NCBI GenBank assembly: GCA_902517315.1
Contig: CABYBP010000021.1
Coordinates: 1-16,753 of the forward strand
DNA from: an uncultured Alphaproteobacteria bacterium
GTDB lineage: Bacteria; Pseudomonadota; Alphaproteobacteria; HIMB59; GCA-002718135
Reading direction: 5' to 3'
Length of the DNA: 16,753 bases
The notes beneath the pieces were generated by a model, which worked only from the letters and a program-made list of their open reading frames with translations, was not told the DNA's origin and made no database searches. Shown here piece after piece: positions 1-6,205 of the stretch. Both the position numbers and the translations under genes were made by a program. Positions within the stretch are counted from its first letter, which is position 1. Each line of letters starts with the position of its first letter.

Positions 1-229
1 TTGAACCAACTGAAATCAATAAAAATAAATTTATATTTTTTTTAAAATTACTAAGAAGATTTTTTTGATAAGGTATAAAAGGTAATATTATAATTGAAGC
101 AACTGTATAACGTAAAAAAATAGCTAAACCTACTGATGCACCTGCATTATAAGCTATTTTAGTAGTAGGCCCAATTAAGCCAAATAAAATTCCGGCAATT
201 AAAGCAAAAATAATACCAAATATGAACAT
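1..229 (-). CDS. DMT/EamA-family permease, N-terminal part (cut by window edge)
   Basis: This open frame runs from an ATG at 229 off the left edge and encodes 76 residues. It starts MFIFGIIFALIAGILFGLIG, a strongly hydrophobic first helix with the small-residue pattern typical of drug/metabolite transporter (EamA) proteins. A second hydrophobic stretch (roughly residues 34-51) and the start of a third (from about residue 68) follow, separated by a Lys/Asn-rich loop. EamA proteins are ten-helix inner-membrane carriers that usually export amino acids or other metabolites; the substrate cannot be told from this fragment. A TTG at 274 is in frame and would add 15 residues, but the ATG fits the family start better. 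The gene is divergent from potA with only 66 bp between them, so the two promoters must lie in that gap. The family call is inferred from the hydrophobicity pattern and the short N-terminal motif. Confidence 0.7.
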   Translation of the reverse strand, partial: MFIFGIIFALIAGILFGLIGPTTKIAYNAGASVGLAIFLRYTVASIIILPFIPYQKNLLSNFKKNINLFLLISVGS

Positions 230-295
230 TTTTAAAATTAACTTTTGACTATTTGATTTCGTCCAGTTATTCAAGCATCATTACAAACATATAAT

Positions 296-1384
296 ATGAA
301 TAATCCATCTCAAAGCTTCGTAAAATTTGAAAAAATTGATAAAAGTTATGATGGAGAAGTACTTGTAGTAAAAAACTTAAACTTGGATATCGCTAAAGGT
401 GAATTTGTAACAATGTTAGGTCCATCAGGATCAGGTAAAACAACAACTTTGATGATGTTAGCTGGATTTGAAACACCTACAAATGGTGAAATATTTTTAG
501 ATAATAAACCAATAAGTAAAATACCACCTTATGAAAGAGAAATTGGAATGGTATTTCAAAATTATGCTTTATTTCCTCATATGACAGTTGAAGAAAATTT
601 ATCCTTTCCTTTAGAAGTGAGAAAAATATCAAAACCCGAGACAAAAGAAAAAGTACAGAAGGCACTTGATATGGTTGAGCTTGGTAATTTTGGTACCAGA
701 TTTCCAGCACAATTATCTGGAGGTCAACAGCAAAGAGTTGCTTTAGCTAGAGCACTTGTCTTTGAACCACGTTTGGTATTAATGGATGAACCTCTAGGTG
801 CTCTTGATAAAAATTTAAGAGAACAAATGCAATATGAAATAAAGCATATTCACGATAGGATAGGAATAACAGTTGTATATGTTACACACGATCAAAGCGA
901 AGCGTTAACAATGTCAAATAGAATAGCTGTTTTTAATGATGGACTTGTTCAACAATTATCGACACCAGATATTTTATATGAAAAACCTGAAAATTCATTT
1001 GTTGCCAAATTTATTGGAGAAAATAATACTCTTAACGGAGTTGTAACAGATGTTAATGGAGATACATGTACAGTTGAACTTGATAATGGTTTTGGAAAAG
1101 TAAAAGCATTAAAAATAAATGTAAATGAAAAAGGTGACAAAACTCAACTTTCAATAAGACCAGAAAGAGTTACTATTGACAGTACAAATCCAGAATCAAA
1201 TAATTTTGAAGGTAAGATTCAAGAATTAATATATTTAGGCGATCATATAAGAGCAAGATTAAACGTTTGTGGAAATGATGAATTTATTGTGAAAGTTCCA
1301 AACGAAGGAAGTTTTAGTCATAAAGAGGGAGACTTATTAAATTTAAGCTGGAATCCTGATGATGTTAGGGCTCTCGACGTTTAG
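296..1384 (+). CDS. potA: ABC importer ATPase, spermidine/putrescine type
   Basis: This is the cytoplasmic ATP-hydrolysing subunit of a polyamine-type (COG3842) importer. The 362 residues match the normal family length. Visible motifs are Walker A GPSGSGKTT at 42-50, the Q-loop Gln88 (VFQNYALFP), signature LSGGQ at 140-144, Walker B LVLMDEP at 160-166, the D-loop GALD, and the switch His198 (YVTHDQSEA). The C-terminal part from about 235 is a TOBE/regulatory domain with a SIRPE motif. The ATG at 296 gives a start (MNNPSQSFVKFEKIDKSYDG) typical of PotA; there is no Shine-Dalgarno upstream. It is the first gene on this strand and is separated from potD by 130 bp with T-rich tracts, so it may form its own short transcription unit. 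Family assignment is firm. The cargo could be putrescine, spermidine, or another amine carried by PotABCD-like systems. Confidence 0.95.
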   Translation: MNNPSQSFVKFEKIDKSYDGEVLVVKNLNLDIAKGEFVTMLGPSGSGKTTTLMMLAGFETPTNGEIFLDNKPISKIPPYEREIGMVFQNYALFPHMTVEENLSFPLEVRKISKPETKEKVQKALDMVELGNFGTRFPAQLSGGQQQRVALARALVFEPRLVLMDEPLGALDKNLREQMQYEIKHIHDRIGITVVYVTHDQSEALTMSNRIAVFNDGLVQQLSTPDILYEKPENSFVAKFIGENNTLNGVVTDVNGDTCTVELDNGFGKVKALKINVNEKGDKTQLSIRPERVTIDSTNPESNNFEGKIQELIYLGDHIRARLNVCGNDEFIVKVPNEGSFSHKEGDLLNLSWNPDDVRALDV

Positions 1385-1420
1385 ATTTGATAATATCGAT
1401 ATATTTAGCCCTTTTTTTTT
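1367..1420 (+). terminator. Possible terminator overlapping the potA stop
   Basis: AGGGCT (1367-1372), in the last codons of potA, can pair with AGCCCT (1407-1412), which runs straight into a long T tract. The roughly 34-nt loop contains a small self-complementary ATATCGATAT (1393-1402) that could shorten it. A second AAGCC followed by T7 lies at 1428-1439 and could pair with the same left arm. The T tracts suggest rho-independent termination, but the stem is short and the loop long, so this is tentative. Confidence 0.35.
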
Positions 1421-1502
1421 ATTTTTAAGCCTTTTTTTTAATTTAGCTACATGTTATTACTTTTTCATTACGGACATAATCTTAAGATTAATTAATAAAA
1501 AT

Positions 1503-1508
1503 AGGAGG
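1503..1508 (+). promoter_or_regulatory. Strong Shine-Dalgarno site of potD
   Basis: AGGAGG lies six bases before the ATG at 1515 and fixes that ATG as the potD start. It rejects the longer in-frame reading that would begin at 1359 inside potA. Only potD and potB in this window have a near-perfect Shine-Dalgarno; most other genes have none that can be seen. Confidence 0.85.
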
Positions 1509-1514
1509 ATATAT

Positions 1515-2618
1515 ATGTCTACATTTACAAAAGCCTTCTTATTCGCATCTATCATTTTTGCGCCGTTTGCAGTTAATGCTGTAACTGTTGCTTCATGGGG
1601 TGGTGCTTATACAGAAAGTCAACAAAAAGCTTATGCAGATACATATTCTGATCCTGGCTCAATTGTTTTTGAAAACTACAATGGAGGTTTAGGTGAAGTA
1701 AGAGCTCAAGTAGAAAGTGGAAGTGTTACTTGGGATTTAGTTGATGTTTTACCATCTGATGCAATCACTGGATGTGATGAGGGACTATTTGAAGATATTT
1801 CAAGTGAAATCGCTTCAATGGGTGTACCAGGACCAAATGGTGAGTCAATTGCAGAAGATATGGAAAATAACGGTCTTGAATACCACTCTGGTTGGGACTG
1901 TTGTGTACCACAAATTTTCTGGACTTATGTAGTATTCTATGACCCAGATGCGTTTCCTGGTGAAAAGCCAGACAGTATGGCTGATTTCTTTGATACGGAA
2001 AAATTTCCTGGTAAAAGAGGTATTCATACTTGGGCAACAGGTATTATAGAAAAAGCTATGGTAGCAGATGGTGTAAAACCAACTGCAGTGCCAACAGTTT
2101 TAGCTAACCAAACAGGTGCTATTGATAGAGCATTTGAAGTTATGGACAGAATTAAAGATGATGTAGTATTCTGGTCAGCTGGTTCACAACCTCTTGAATT
2201 AATAAAAAGTGGTGAAGTTGTAATGGCAGTTGCTTACAATGGTCGTGTTGGTGCAGCTAACTTAGCTGAAGGTGAAAACTTTGAGTATATTTGGGAAGGT
2301 CAGGTTCTAGACCAAGAGTATCTTTGTCTAACTGCTGGAGCTCCTAATAGAGATGCAGCTCTTGATTTTATGATGCACGCTTCAACTCCAGAAGCACAAG
2401 CTGAACAAGCTAAATATATTACATATGGACCAATGAGAGCATCTGGTATTCCAATCATTCAAAATAATGAACCTTGGGGTCCAGGTGGTGTTGATATTAT
2501 GCCTCATATGCCTAATACACCAGATCGTTTAGCAATTTCAATCGTGAGTGATCCACAATGGTGGTCAGATTACGGTGCAGAAATTAATGAACGTTATGCT
2601 GCGTGGATGGCTAACTAA
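1515..2618 (+). CDS. potD: Periplasmic polyamine-type substrate-binding protein
   Basis: This is the extracytoplasmic solute-binding protein (COG0687, PotD/PotF type) that delivers the substrate to the PotB/PotC permeases. The mature part begins VTVASWGGAYTESQQKAY, the typical first strand of this fold. Residues 1-22 form a clear Sec signal peptide: a Lys at 6, a hydrophobic core, and a cleavage site after VNA22. Length is 367 residues, normal for the family. Other family features are the aromatic-rich stretch WDCCVPQIFWTYVVFYDP, the hinge segment with KFPGKRGIHTW, and late motifs VAYNGR and TYGPMRAS. It contains several cysteines, including an adjacent pair, which is unusual for a periplasmic protein and may form a disulfide. 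The gene has its own strong ribosome site, a 130-bp upstream gap and a strong terminator behind it, so it is probably made in excess over the permeases. Family is sure; the exact ligand is not. Confidence 0.93.
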   Translation: MSTFTKAFLFASIIFAPFAVNAVTVASWGGAYTESQQKAYADTYSDPGSIVFENYNGGLGEVRAQVESGSVTWDLVDVLPSDAITGCDEGLFEDISSEIASMGVPGPNGESIAEDMENNGLEYHSGWDCCVPQIFWTYVVFYDPDAFPGEKPDSMADFFDTEKFPGKRGIHTWATGIIEKAMVADGVKPTAVPTVLANQTGAIDRAFEVMDRIKDDVVFWSAGSQPLELIKSGEVVMAVAYNGRVGAANLAEGENFEYIWEGQVLDQEYLCLTAGAPNRDAALDFMMHASTPEAQAEQAKYITYGPMRASGIPIIQNNEPWGPGGVDIMPHMPNTPDRLAISIVSDPQWWSDYGAEINERYAAWMAN

Positions 2619-2624
2619 GCTTGA

Positions 2625-2645
2625 TAAATTAAACTTTGTAATTTA
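2625..2645 (+). repeat. AT-rich inverted repeat after potD
   Basis: TAAATTA (2625-2631) and TAATTTA (2639-2645) form a perfect 7-bp inverted repeat around a 7-nt loop, starting six bases after the potD stop. It stands just ahead of the terminator hairpin, so the potD message would end in two tandem hairpins. Tandem 3' hairpins often protect binding-protein mRNA from exonucleases; that role here is inferred. Confidence 0.5.
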
Positions 2646-2649
2646 ATCT

Positions 2650-2675
2650 AAAGGCGAGAATTATCTCGCCTTTTT
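2650..2675 (+). terminator. Rho-independent terminator between potD and potB
   Basis: AAAGGCGAGA (2650-2659) and TCTCGCCTTT (2664-2673) form a perfect 10-bp stem with a 4-nt ATTA loop, followed directly by T residues. It is the clearest terminator in the window. Since potB, potC and the oxidoreductase lie just downstream without a separate promoter region, it most likely works as a leaky terminator that lowers permease expression relative to the binding protein. Confidence 0.9.
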
Positions 2676-2679
2676 ATTT

Positions 2680-2692
2680 GGAGGTTACTATT
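2680..2692 (+). promoter_or_regulatory. Ribosome site and probable AUU start of potB
   Basis: GGAGG (2680-2684) is followed after five bases by ATT at 2690-2692, in frame with the permease. The alternative in-frame TTG at 2678 overlaps this Shine-Dalgarno, so it has no ribosome site of its own and sits against the terminator T tract. Spacing matches that of potD (six bases). The protein from ATT would begin MSTAELLTTDGIPLKQSL. AUU starts are known from infC and pcnB and are usually weak and regulated. Confidence 0.6.
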
Positions 2693-3955
2693 TCTACAGC
2701 TGAATTATTAACTACTGACGGAATTCCACTCAAACAAAGTCTTCGTAAAGCTGAAAGAAGAAATAAACTACGTGCTTTTTTTCTCGTTTTTCCTTTATTA
2801 CTTTTTATTTTCGTCACTTTTGTAATGCCAATTGGAGACATGCTTCTTAGGAGTGTTGATGATAGCCAAATTAATTCAGTTTTTCCTAATACTTTTGATG
2901 AATACAAAAATTGGGATAAAGGAGCCGATGAACTACCACCTGAAGAAGTATATAAAAGCCTTTTTTTTGAATTAGCCAATGGAGATAAGAGACAAATAGG
3001 TAAGGCCTTAACGAGAATGAATTACGCTAAATCTGGTTGGAAAAGTTTAATAAAAAAAACTACAAGAGAAATTAAAAAAATCGTTAAAAAAGGTGAAGAA
3101 CCAGTTTCGTATAAAGATACATTTATTAAAATAAATAAGTTCTGGGCAGATCCAACTTACTGGTACTCATTTAATCAAATGGTGAATGATAGATCTTCAA
3201 TTTACTATTGGAACGCTATTGATAGAACATTTGATGAAAATGGGGATGTTGCTTTGCAAGATGAGAAAAGAAGAATGTATATGAATACTTGGCTTAGAAC
3301 TTTTAAGGTAAGTATTTATGTAACAATTTTTTGCTTAATTCTTGGCTTCCCGGTTGCTCATCTTTTAGCTAATTTACCTTTAAGATACAGTAATCTTCTA
3401 ATGATTTTTGTATTGCTTCCATTTTGGACTTCTCTACTTGTAAGAACAACAGCATGGATTGTAATGCTTCAACAAAATGGAGTCATAAATGGTATTTTAG
3501 TTTGGTTAGGTATCATAAGCGACGATGGCCGAATACAAATGGTTTATAATGAAACTGGAACTTTAATTGCGATGACTCAAATTTTATTACCATTTATGAT
3601 TTTACCTTTGTACAGTGTAATGAGAGTAATTCCAAAAAGTCACATGAGAGCTGCTCAAAATTTAGGAGCAAAACCTGCGACTGCATTTTGGCGAGTTTAC
3701 TTACCACAAACTATTCCTGGTATAAGCGCTGGTGGTTTATTAGTTTTTGTACTTGCTATTGGGTATTTTATAACACCCGAATTAGTTGGTGGAAAAGATG
3801 GTAAATTGATTGGGAGTTGGATTGCTTATCATTTAAAAACTACTCTTAATTGGGGATTATGTGCTGCTCTTGGTGCTATACTTCTTGGTATAATGCTGAT
3901 CTTCTATTGGCTGTACAATAAAATTGTCGGAATAGACAACATAAAGTTAGGATAA
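2690..3955 (+). CDS. potB: ABC importer permease, PotB-like with large periplasmic insert
   Basis: This is one of the two inner-membrane permeases of the importer (COG1176). The start chosen is ATT at 2690, giving 421 residues; TTG at 2678 would give 425. One hydrophobic helix at about 22-45 (FFLVFPLLLFIFVTFVMP) is followed by roughly 150 mostly polar residues, rich in Lys, Asp, Trp and Tyr, before the next helix (VSIYVTIFCLILGFPVAHLL). After that come the usual five helices. The ATPase-docking EAA-type motif RAAQNLGAKPATAFWRVYLP lies near 320-339. E. coli PotB is about 275 residues, so the extra length is almost entirely the first periplasmic loop. The gene ends 3 bp before potC. A leaky terminator and a probable AUU codon at its start both suggest low expression compared with potD. 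Confidence 0.9.
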   Translation: MSTAELLTTDGIPLKQSLRKAERRNKLRAFFLVFPLLLFIFVTFVMPIGDMLLRSVDDSQINSVFPNTFDEYKNWDKGADELPPEEVYKSLFFELANGDKRQIGKALTRMNYAKSGWKSLIKKTTREIKKIVKKGEEPVSYKDTFIKINKFWADPTYWYSFNQMVNDRSSIYYWNAIDRTFDENGDVALQDEKRRMYMNTWLRTFKVSIYVTIFCLILGFPVAHLLANLPLRYSNLLMIFVLLPFWTSLLVRTTAWIVMLQQNGVINGILVWLGIISDDGRIQMVYNETGTLIAMTQILLPFMILPLYSVMRVIPKSHMRAAQNLGAKPATAFWRVYLPQTIPGISAGGLLVFVLAIGYFITPELVGGKDGKLIGSWIAYHLKTTLNWGLCAALGAILLGIMLIFYWLYNKIVGIDNIKLG

Positions 3956-3958
3956 AAA

Positions 3959-4855
3959 ATGGCTCTTCCAAGTTACGCTACACCAGTACAAAGAACCTAT
4001 TATTATTTTTATTTATTTTTTTGTGCGGTAGTTTTCTTTTTTTTAATTGCACCACTATTTGCAATTATTCCAATATCTTTTAGCGTTTCTCCATTTATGG
4101 TTTTTACTGAAGGAATGCTTGCATGGCCTCCTGATCCAGAAGCATGGTCAATTAGATGGTATAGAAATATGGTTGGTGATTGTAGTGCTGATGTTGTTTC
4201 TTCTACTGTTCCTTGTTCAACAAAATGGATGAAAGGTACAGTAAATAGTTTTTATATTGGTATTATAGCAACTGTTATTGCTACAGCCTTAGGAACATTA
4301 GCCGCATTAGGTTTAAGTAGGCCACATATGCCATATAAAGGTTTGATAATGGCAATATTAATTTCACCAATGATTGTTCCACTAATTATAACAGCTGCAG
4401 GAATGTTCTTTTTCTATGCAAGAATAAGTCTTGTTTATACTTTCACAGGTGTAATTCTTGCACACGTTGCTCTTGCTACACCCTTTGTAGTAATTACTGT
4501 AACGGCAACATTAGTTGGTTTCGATATGAATATGGTAAAAGCTGCACAGAGCTTAGGCGCTAAACCAATGAGAACATTTTTTAAAGTTATTATGCCGTTG
4601 ATTTTACCAGGTATTATATCAGGAGCTTTATTTGCTTTTATTACATCTTTTGATGAAGTAGTTATAGTTATGTTTATGGCAAGTATTGATCAATTAACAA
4701 TTCCTAAACAAATGTGGGCTGGAATACGTCAAGAAATAAGCCCCGTTATATTATGCATGGCAACATGTTTAGTTTTACTCTCAATCTTTTTATTAACCAC
4801 AGTTGAGCTACTTAGAAGAAGGTCTGAAAAACTCAGAGGTATTAAAGCTCGATAA
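3959..4855 (+). CDS. potC: ABC importer permease, PotC-like
   Basis: This is the second inner-membrane permease of the importer (COG1177). Its 298 residues are slightly longer than classical PotC. A first helix at about 14-40 (YYFYLFFCAVVFFFLIAPLFAIIP) is followed by a periplasmic loop that contains WSIRWYRNM and two cysteines about 12 residues apart, possibly a disulfide. Five further hydrophobic segments follow. The EAA-type ATPase-docking motif KAAQSLGAKPMRTFFKVIMP begins near residue 194. AGGA at 3949-3952 is spaced for the ATG at 3959. The stop codon is 4 bp before the GTG start of the FAD oxidoreductase, which suggests translational coupling and ties that enzyme to the imported substrate. 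Family call is firm. Confidence 0.93.
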   Translation: MALPSYATPVQRTYYYFYLFFCAVVFFFLIAPLFAIIPISFSVSPFMVFTEGMLAWPPDPEAWSIRWYRNMVGDCSADVVSSTVPCSTKWMKGTVNSFYIGIIATVIATALGTLAALGLSRPHMPYKGLIMAILISPMIVPLIITAAGMFFFYARISLVYTFTGVILAHVALATPFVVITVTATLVGFDMNMVKAAQSLGAKPMRTFFKVIMPLILPGIISGALFAFITSFDEVVIVMFMASIDQLTIPKQMWAGIRQEISPVILCMATCLVLLSIFLLTTVELLRRRSEKLRGIKAR

Positions 4856-4859
4856 AATA

Positions 4860-6089
4860 GTGAAGGACATTGCTGTTATTGGTGCTGGAATAGTAGGTAT
4901 CTGTAGTGCTTATTTTCTAAAAAAATCTGGCTTTAATGTAACTCTTATAGATAGAGAAGATCCCGGTACAATGACCAGTTTTGGTCATGCATGTAGTTTT
5001 GCTGACTATGCAAATGTTCCAGTAAATTACCCTGGATTAATATGGGATATACCTAAAATGCTATTGAGAAAAGATGGTCCTTTAGCTGTTGATTTTTTTT
5101 ATATTCTTAAAAATTTACCTTGGGCCTTAAGTTTTCTCAAAAATTGTAAAAAAGAAAAAGTTGATGAGATTGCTAGCTCACTTACAAATCTATTAAAACA
5201 TTCACATCTATCTTATGATGAAATTTTCAAAGATATAGATGTGCAAGAGTATATAAGTGATGAAGAAAATTTATATTTATTTGACACTAAAAAATCTTTT
5301 GAAGATTATGAATACGCAAATGTAATTAGAAAAAACAATAGAGTTAAAGTTAGAAATTTAACTAAAAATGAGGTTAAAGAATTAGAACCAAACATTGCTA
5401 ATGTTTATTATGCGGGTCAAGTGTTTACTGGTTCAAGACACACAACAAACCCTTTAGCTATTAGCACAAAAATTTTCGAAAAATTTTTAGAAATAGGTGG
5501 AATTTATATAAAGCAAAATGTTAAAAATATATTTCACAATGAAAGCAGAATAGAATTATTTTTAGAAGATAAAAAAATAAACTTTAATAAAGTAATTATA
5601 AGTGCTGGTGCCTGGTCGAATCAAATTGCAAATATGCTTGGTGACAAATTTCCACTTGATACAGAAAGAGGATATCATATTTTATTTGAAACAAATGAAA
5701 AATTGATTAATCGACCGGTTGCTTGGTCTGAATCTGGATTTTATTTAATACAAATTCATAATGGTATCAGAGCCGCAGGAACTGTTGAAATTGCAGGATT
5801 AACAAAACCTTCAAATAAGAAACGTCTTGAAATGATAGAAAGACAATCAAGAAAAGTTTTACCTCAACTAGGAGATATTAAATCAACATGGATGGGTAGA
5901 AGACCAACTTTACCTGACTCACTTCCAATTATTGGAAAATCTAAACAGAATAATAATATTATTTATGCCTTTGGACATCAACATGTTGGCTGGACCTTAG
6001 GAGCTGTGACAGGAAAAATTATTGATAGTTTATCAAAGGATCAAGTGCCAAATATTGATATTACTGCATATTCTCCATCAAGATTCTAG
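4860..6089 (+). CDS. FAD-dependent D-amino-acid/amine dehydrogenase (DadA/DAO family)
   Basis: This flavoprotein oxidises an amine or amino acid with FAD. I start it at GTG 4860, which gives 409 residues and MKDIAVIGAGIVG, placing the GxGxxG dinucleotide motif (8-13) at the N terminus as the family expects. The longer reading from ATG 4803 would add 19 non-homologous residues lying inside potC. The end of the Rossmann unit is TLIDREDPG with a following GHACSFADY. The DAO C-terminal flavin motif appears as MGRRPTLPDSLPIIG and then GHQHVGWT at 372-379, closely matching DadA (GHGHLGWT). It lacks a signal peptide and membrane helix, so it probably acts at the cytoplasmic face with electrons going to the quinone pool or oxygen. 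Immediate coupling to potC makes the imported compound, or its product, the likely substrate. D-amino acid, N-methyl amino acid or opine-type substrates cannot be distinguished by eye. Confidence 0.85.
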   Translation: MKDIAVIGAGIVGICSAYFLKKSGFNVTLIDREDPGTMTSFGHACSFADYANVPVNYPGLIWDIPKMLLRKDGPLAVDFFYILKNLPWALSFLKNCKKEKVDEIASSLTNLLKHSHLSYDEIFKDIDVQEYISDEENLYLFDTKKSFEDYEYANVIRKNNRVKVRNLTKNEVKELEPNIANVYYAGQVFTGSRHTTNPLAISTKIFEKFLEIGGIYIKQNVKNIFHNESRIELFLEDKKINFNKVIISAGAWSNQIANMLGDKFPLDTERGYHILFETNEKLINRPVAWSESGFYLIQIHNGIRAAGTVEIAGLTKPSNKKRLEMIERQSRKVLPQLGDIKSTWMGRRPTLPDSLPIIGKSKQNNNIIYAFGHQHVGWTLGAVTGKIIDSLSKDQVPNIDITAYSPSRF

Positions 6090-6132
6090 TTTAATCTATT
6101 GCAACCATTGTAGTATTAGTGATATTACATCA

Positions 6133-6159
6133 ATGACGATACATAACTCAGCGTATAAT
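6133..6159 (+). promoter_or_regulatory. Candidate sigma-70-type promoter ahead of the monooxygenase operon
   Basis: A perfect TATAAT (6154-6159) lies 46 bp before the monooxygenase ATG in a 116-bp gap. The best upstream element is ATGACG (6133-6138), four of six matches to TTGACA, but with a short 15-bp spacer. The first transcribed base would be near 6166. The gap otherwise holds no gene. It implies that the cassette starting at 6206 can be expressed separately from the importer. Confidence 0.4.
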
Positions 6160-6161
6160 CA

Positions 6162-6185
6162 TTACGAAAGTGGGATCGGTCGTAA
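6162..6185 (+). repeat. Inverted repeat in leader of monooxygenase operon
   Basis: TTACGA (6162-6167) and TCGTAA (6180-6185) are perfect inverted repeats separated by 12 bases (AAGTGGGATCGG). They lie just downstream of the candidate -10 box, over the expected transcription start, where an operator or a leader hairpin could sit. The G-rich spacer stands out in this AT-rich context. No regulator is encoded nearby, so the role is open. Confidence 0.35.
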
Positions 6186-6205
6186 CTTAAATAAATTTTA
6201 TTAAA

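Noticed and set aside
290..295. Perfect TATAAT directly before the potA ATG as its promoter
   Set aside because: Transcription would start inside the gene, downstream of the only credible start codon, and no -35 element is seen at the right distance.
1393..1402. ATATCGATAT palindrome as an operator
   Set aside because: A 10-bp A/T-rich palindrome is expected by chance in such DNA; it is mentioned only as part of the possible terminator loop.
1359..1514. In-frame N-terminal extension of the binding protein starting inside potA
   Set aside because: It would add 52 hydrophobic residues before a complete signal peptide. The ATG at 1515 has a perfect Shine-Dalgarno, and the extension is T-rich intergenic DNA that happens to lack stops.
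4803..4859. Longer start of the FAD oxidoreductase at ATG 4803
   Set aside because: The extra 19 residues are potC sequence in another frame, and the GxGxxG motif is expected at the very N terminus, as given by GTG 4860.
6022..6204. 60-codon open frame before the monooxygenase
   Set aside because: It overlaps the end of the FAD enzyme, has no ribosome site and no recognisable motif. The stretch is better explained as a promoter region.
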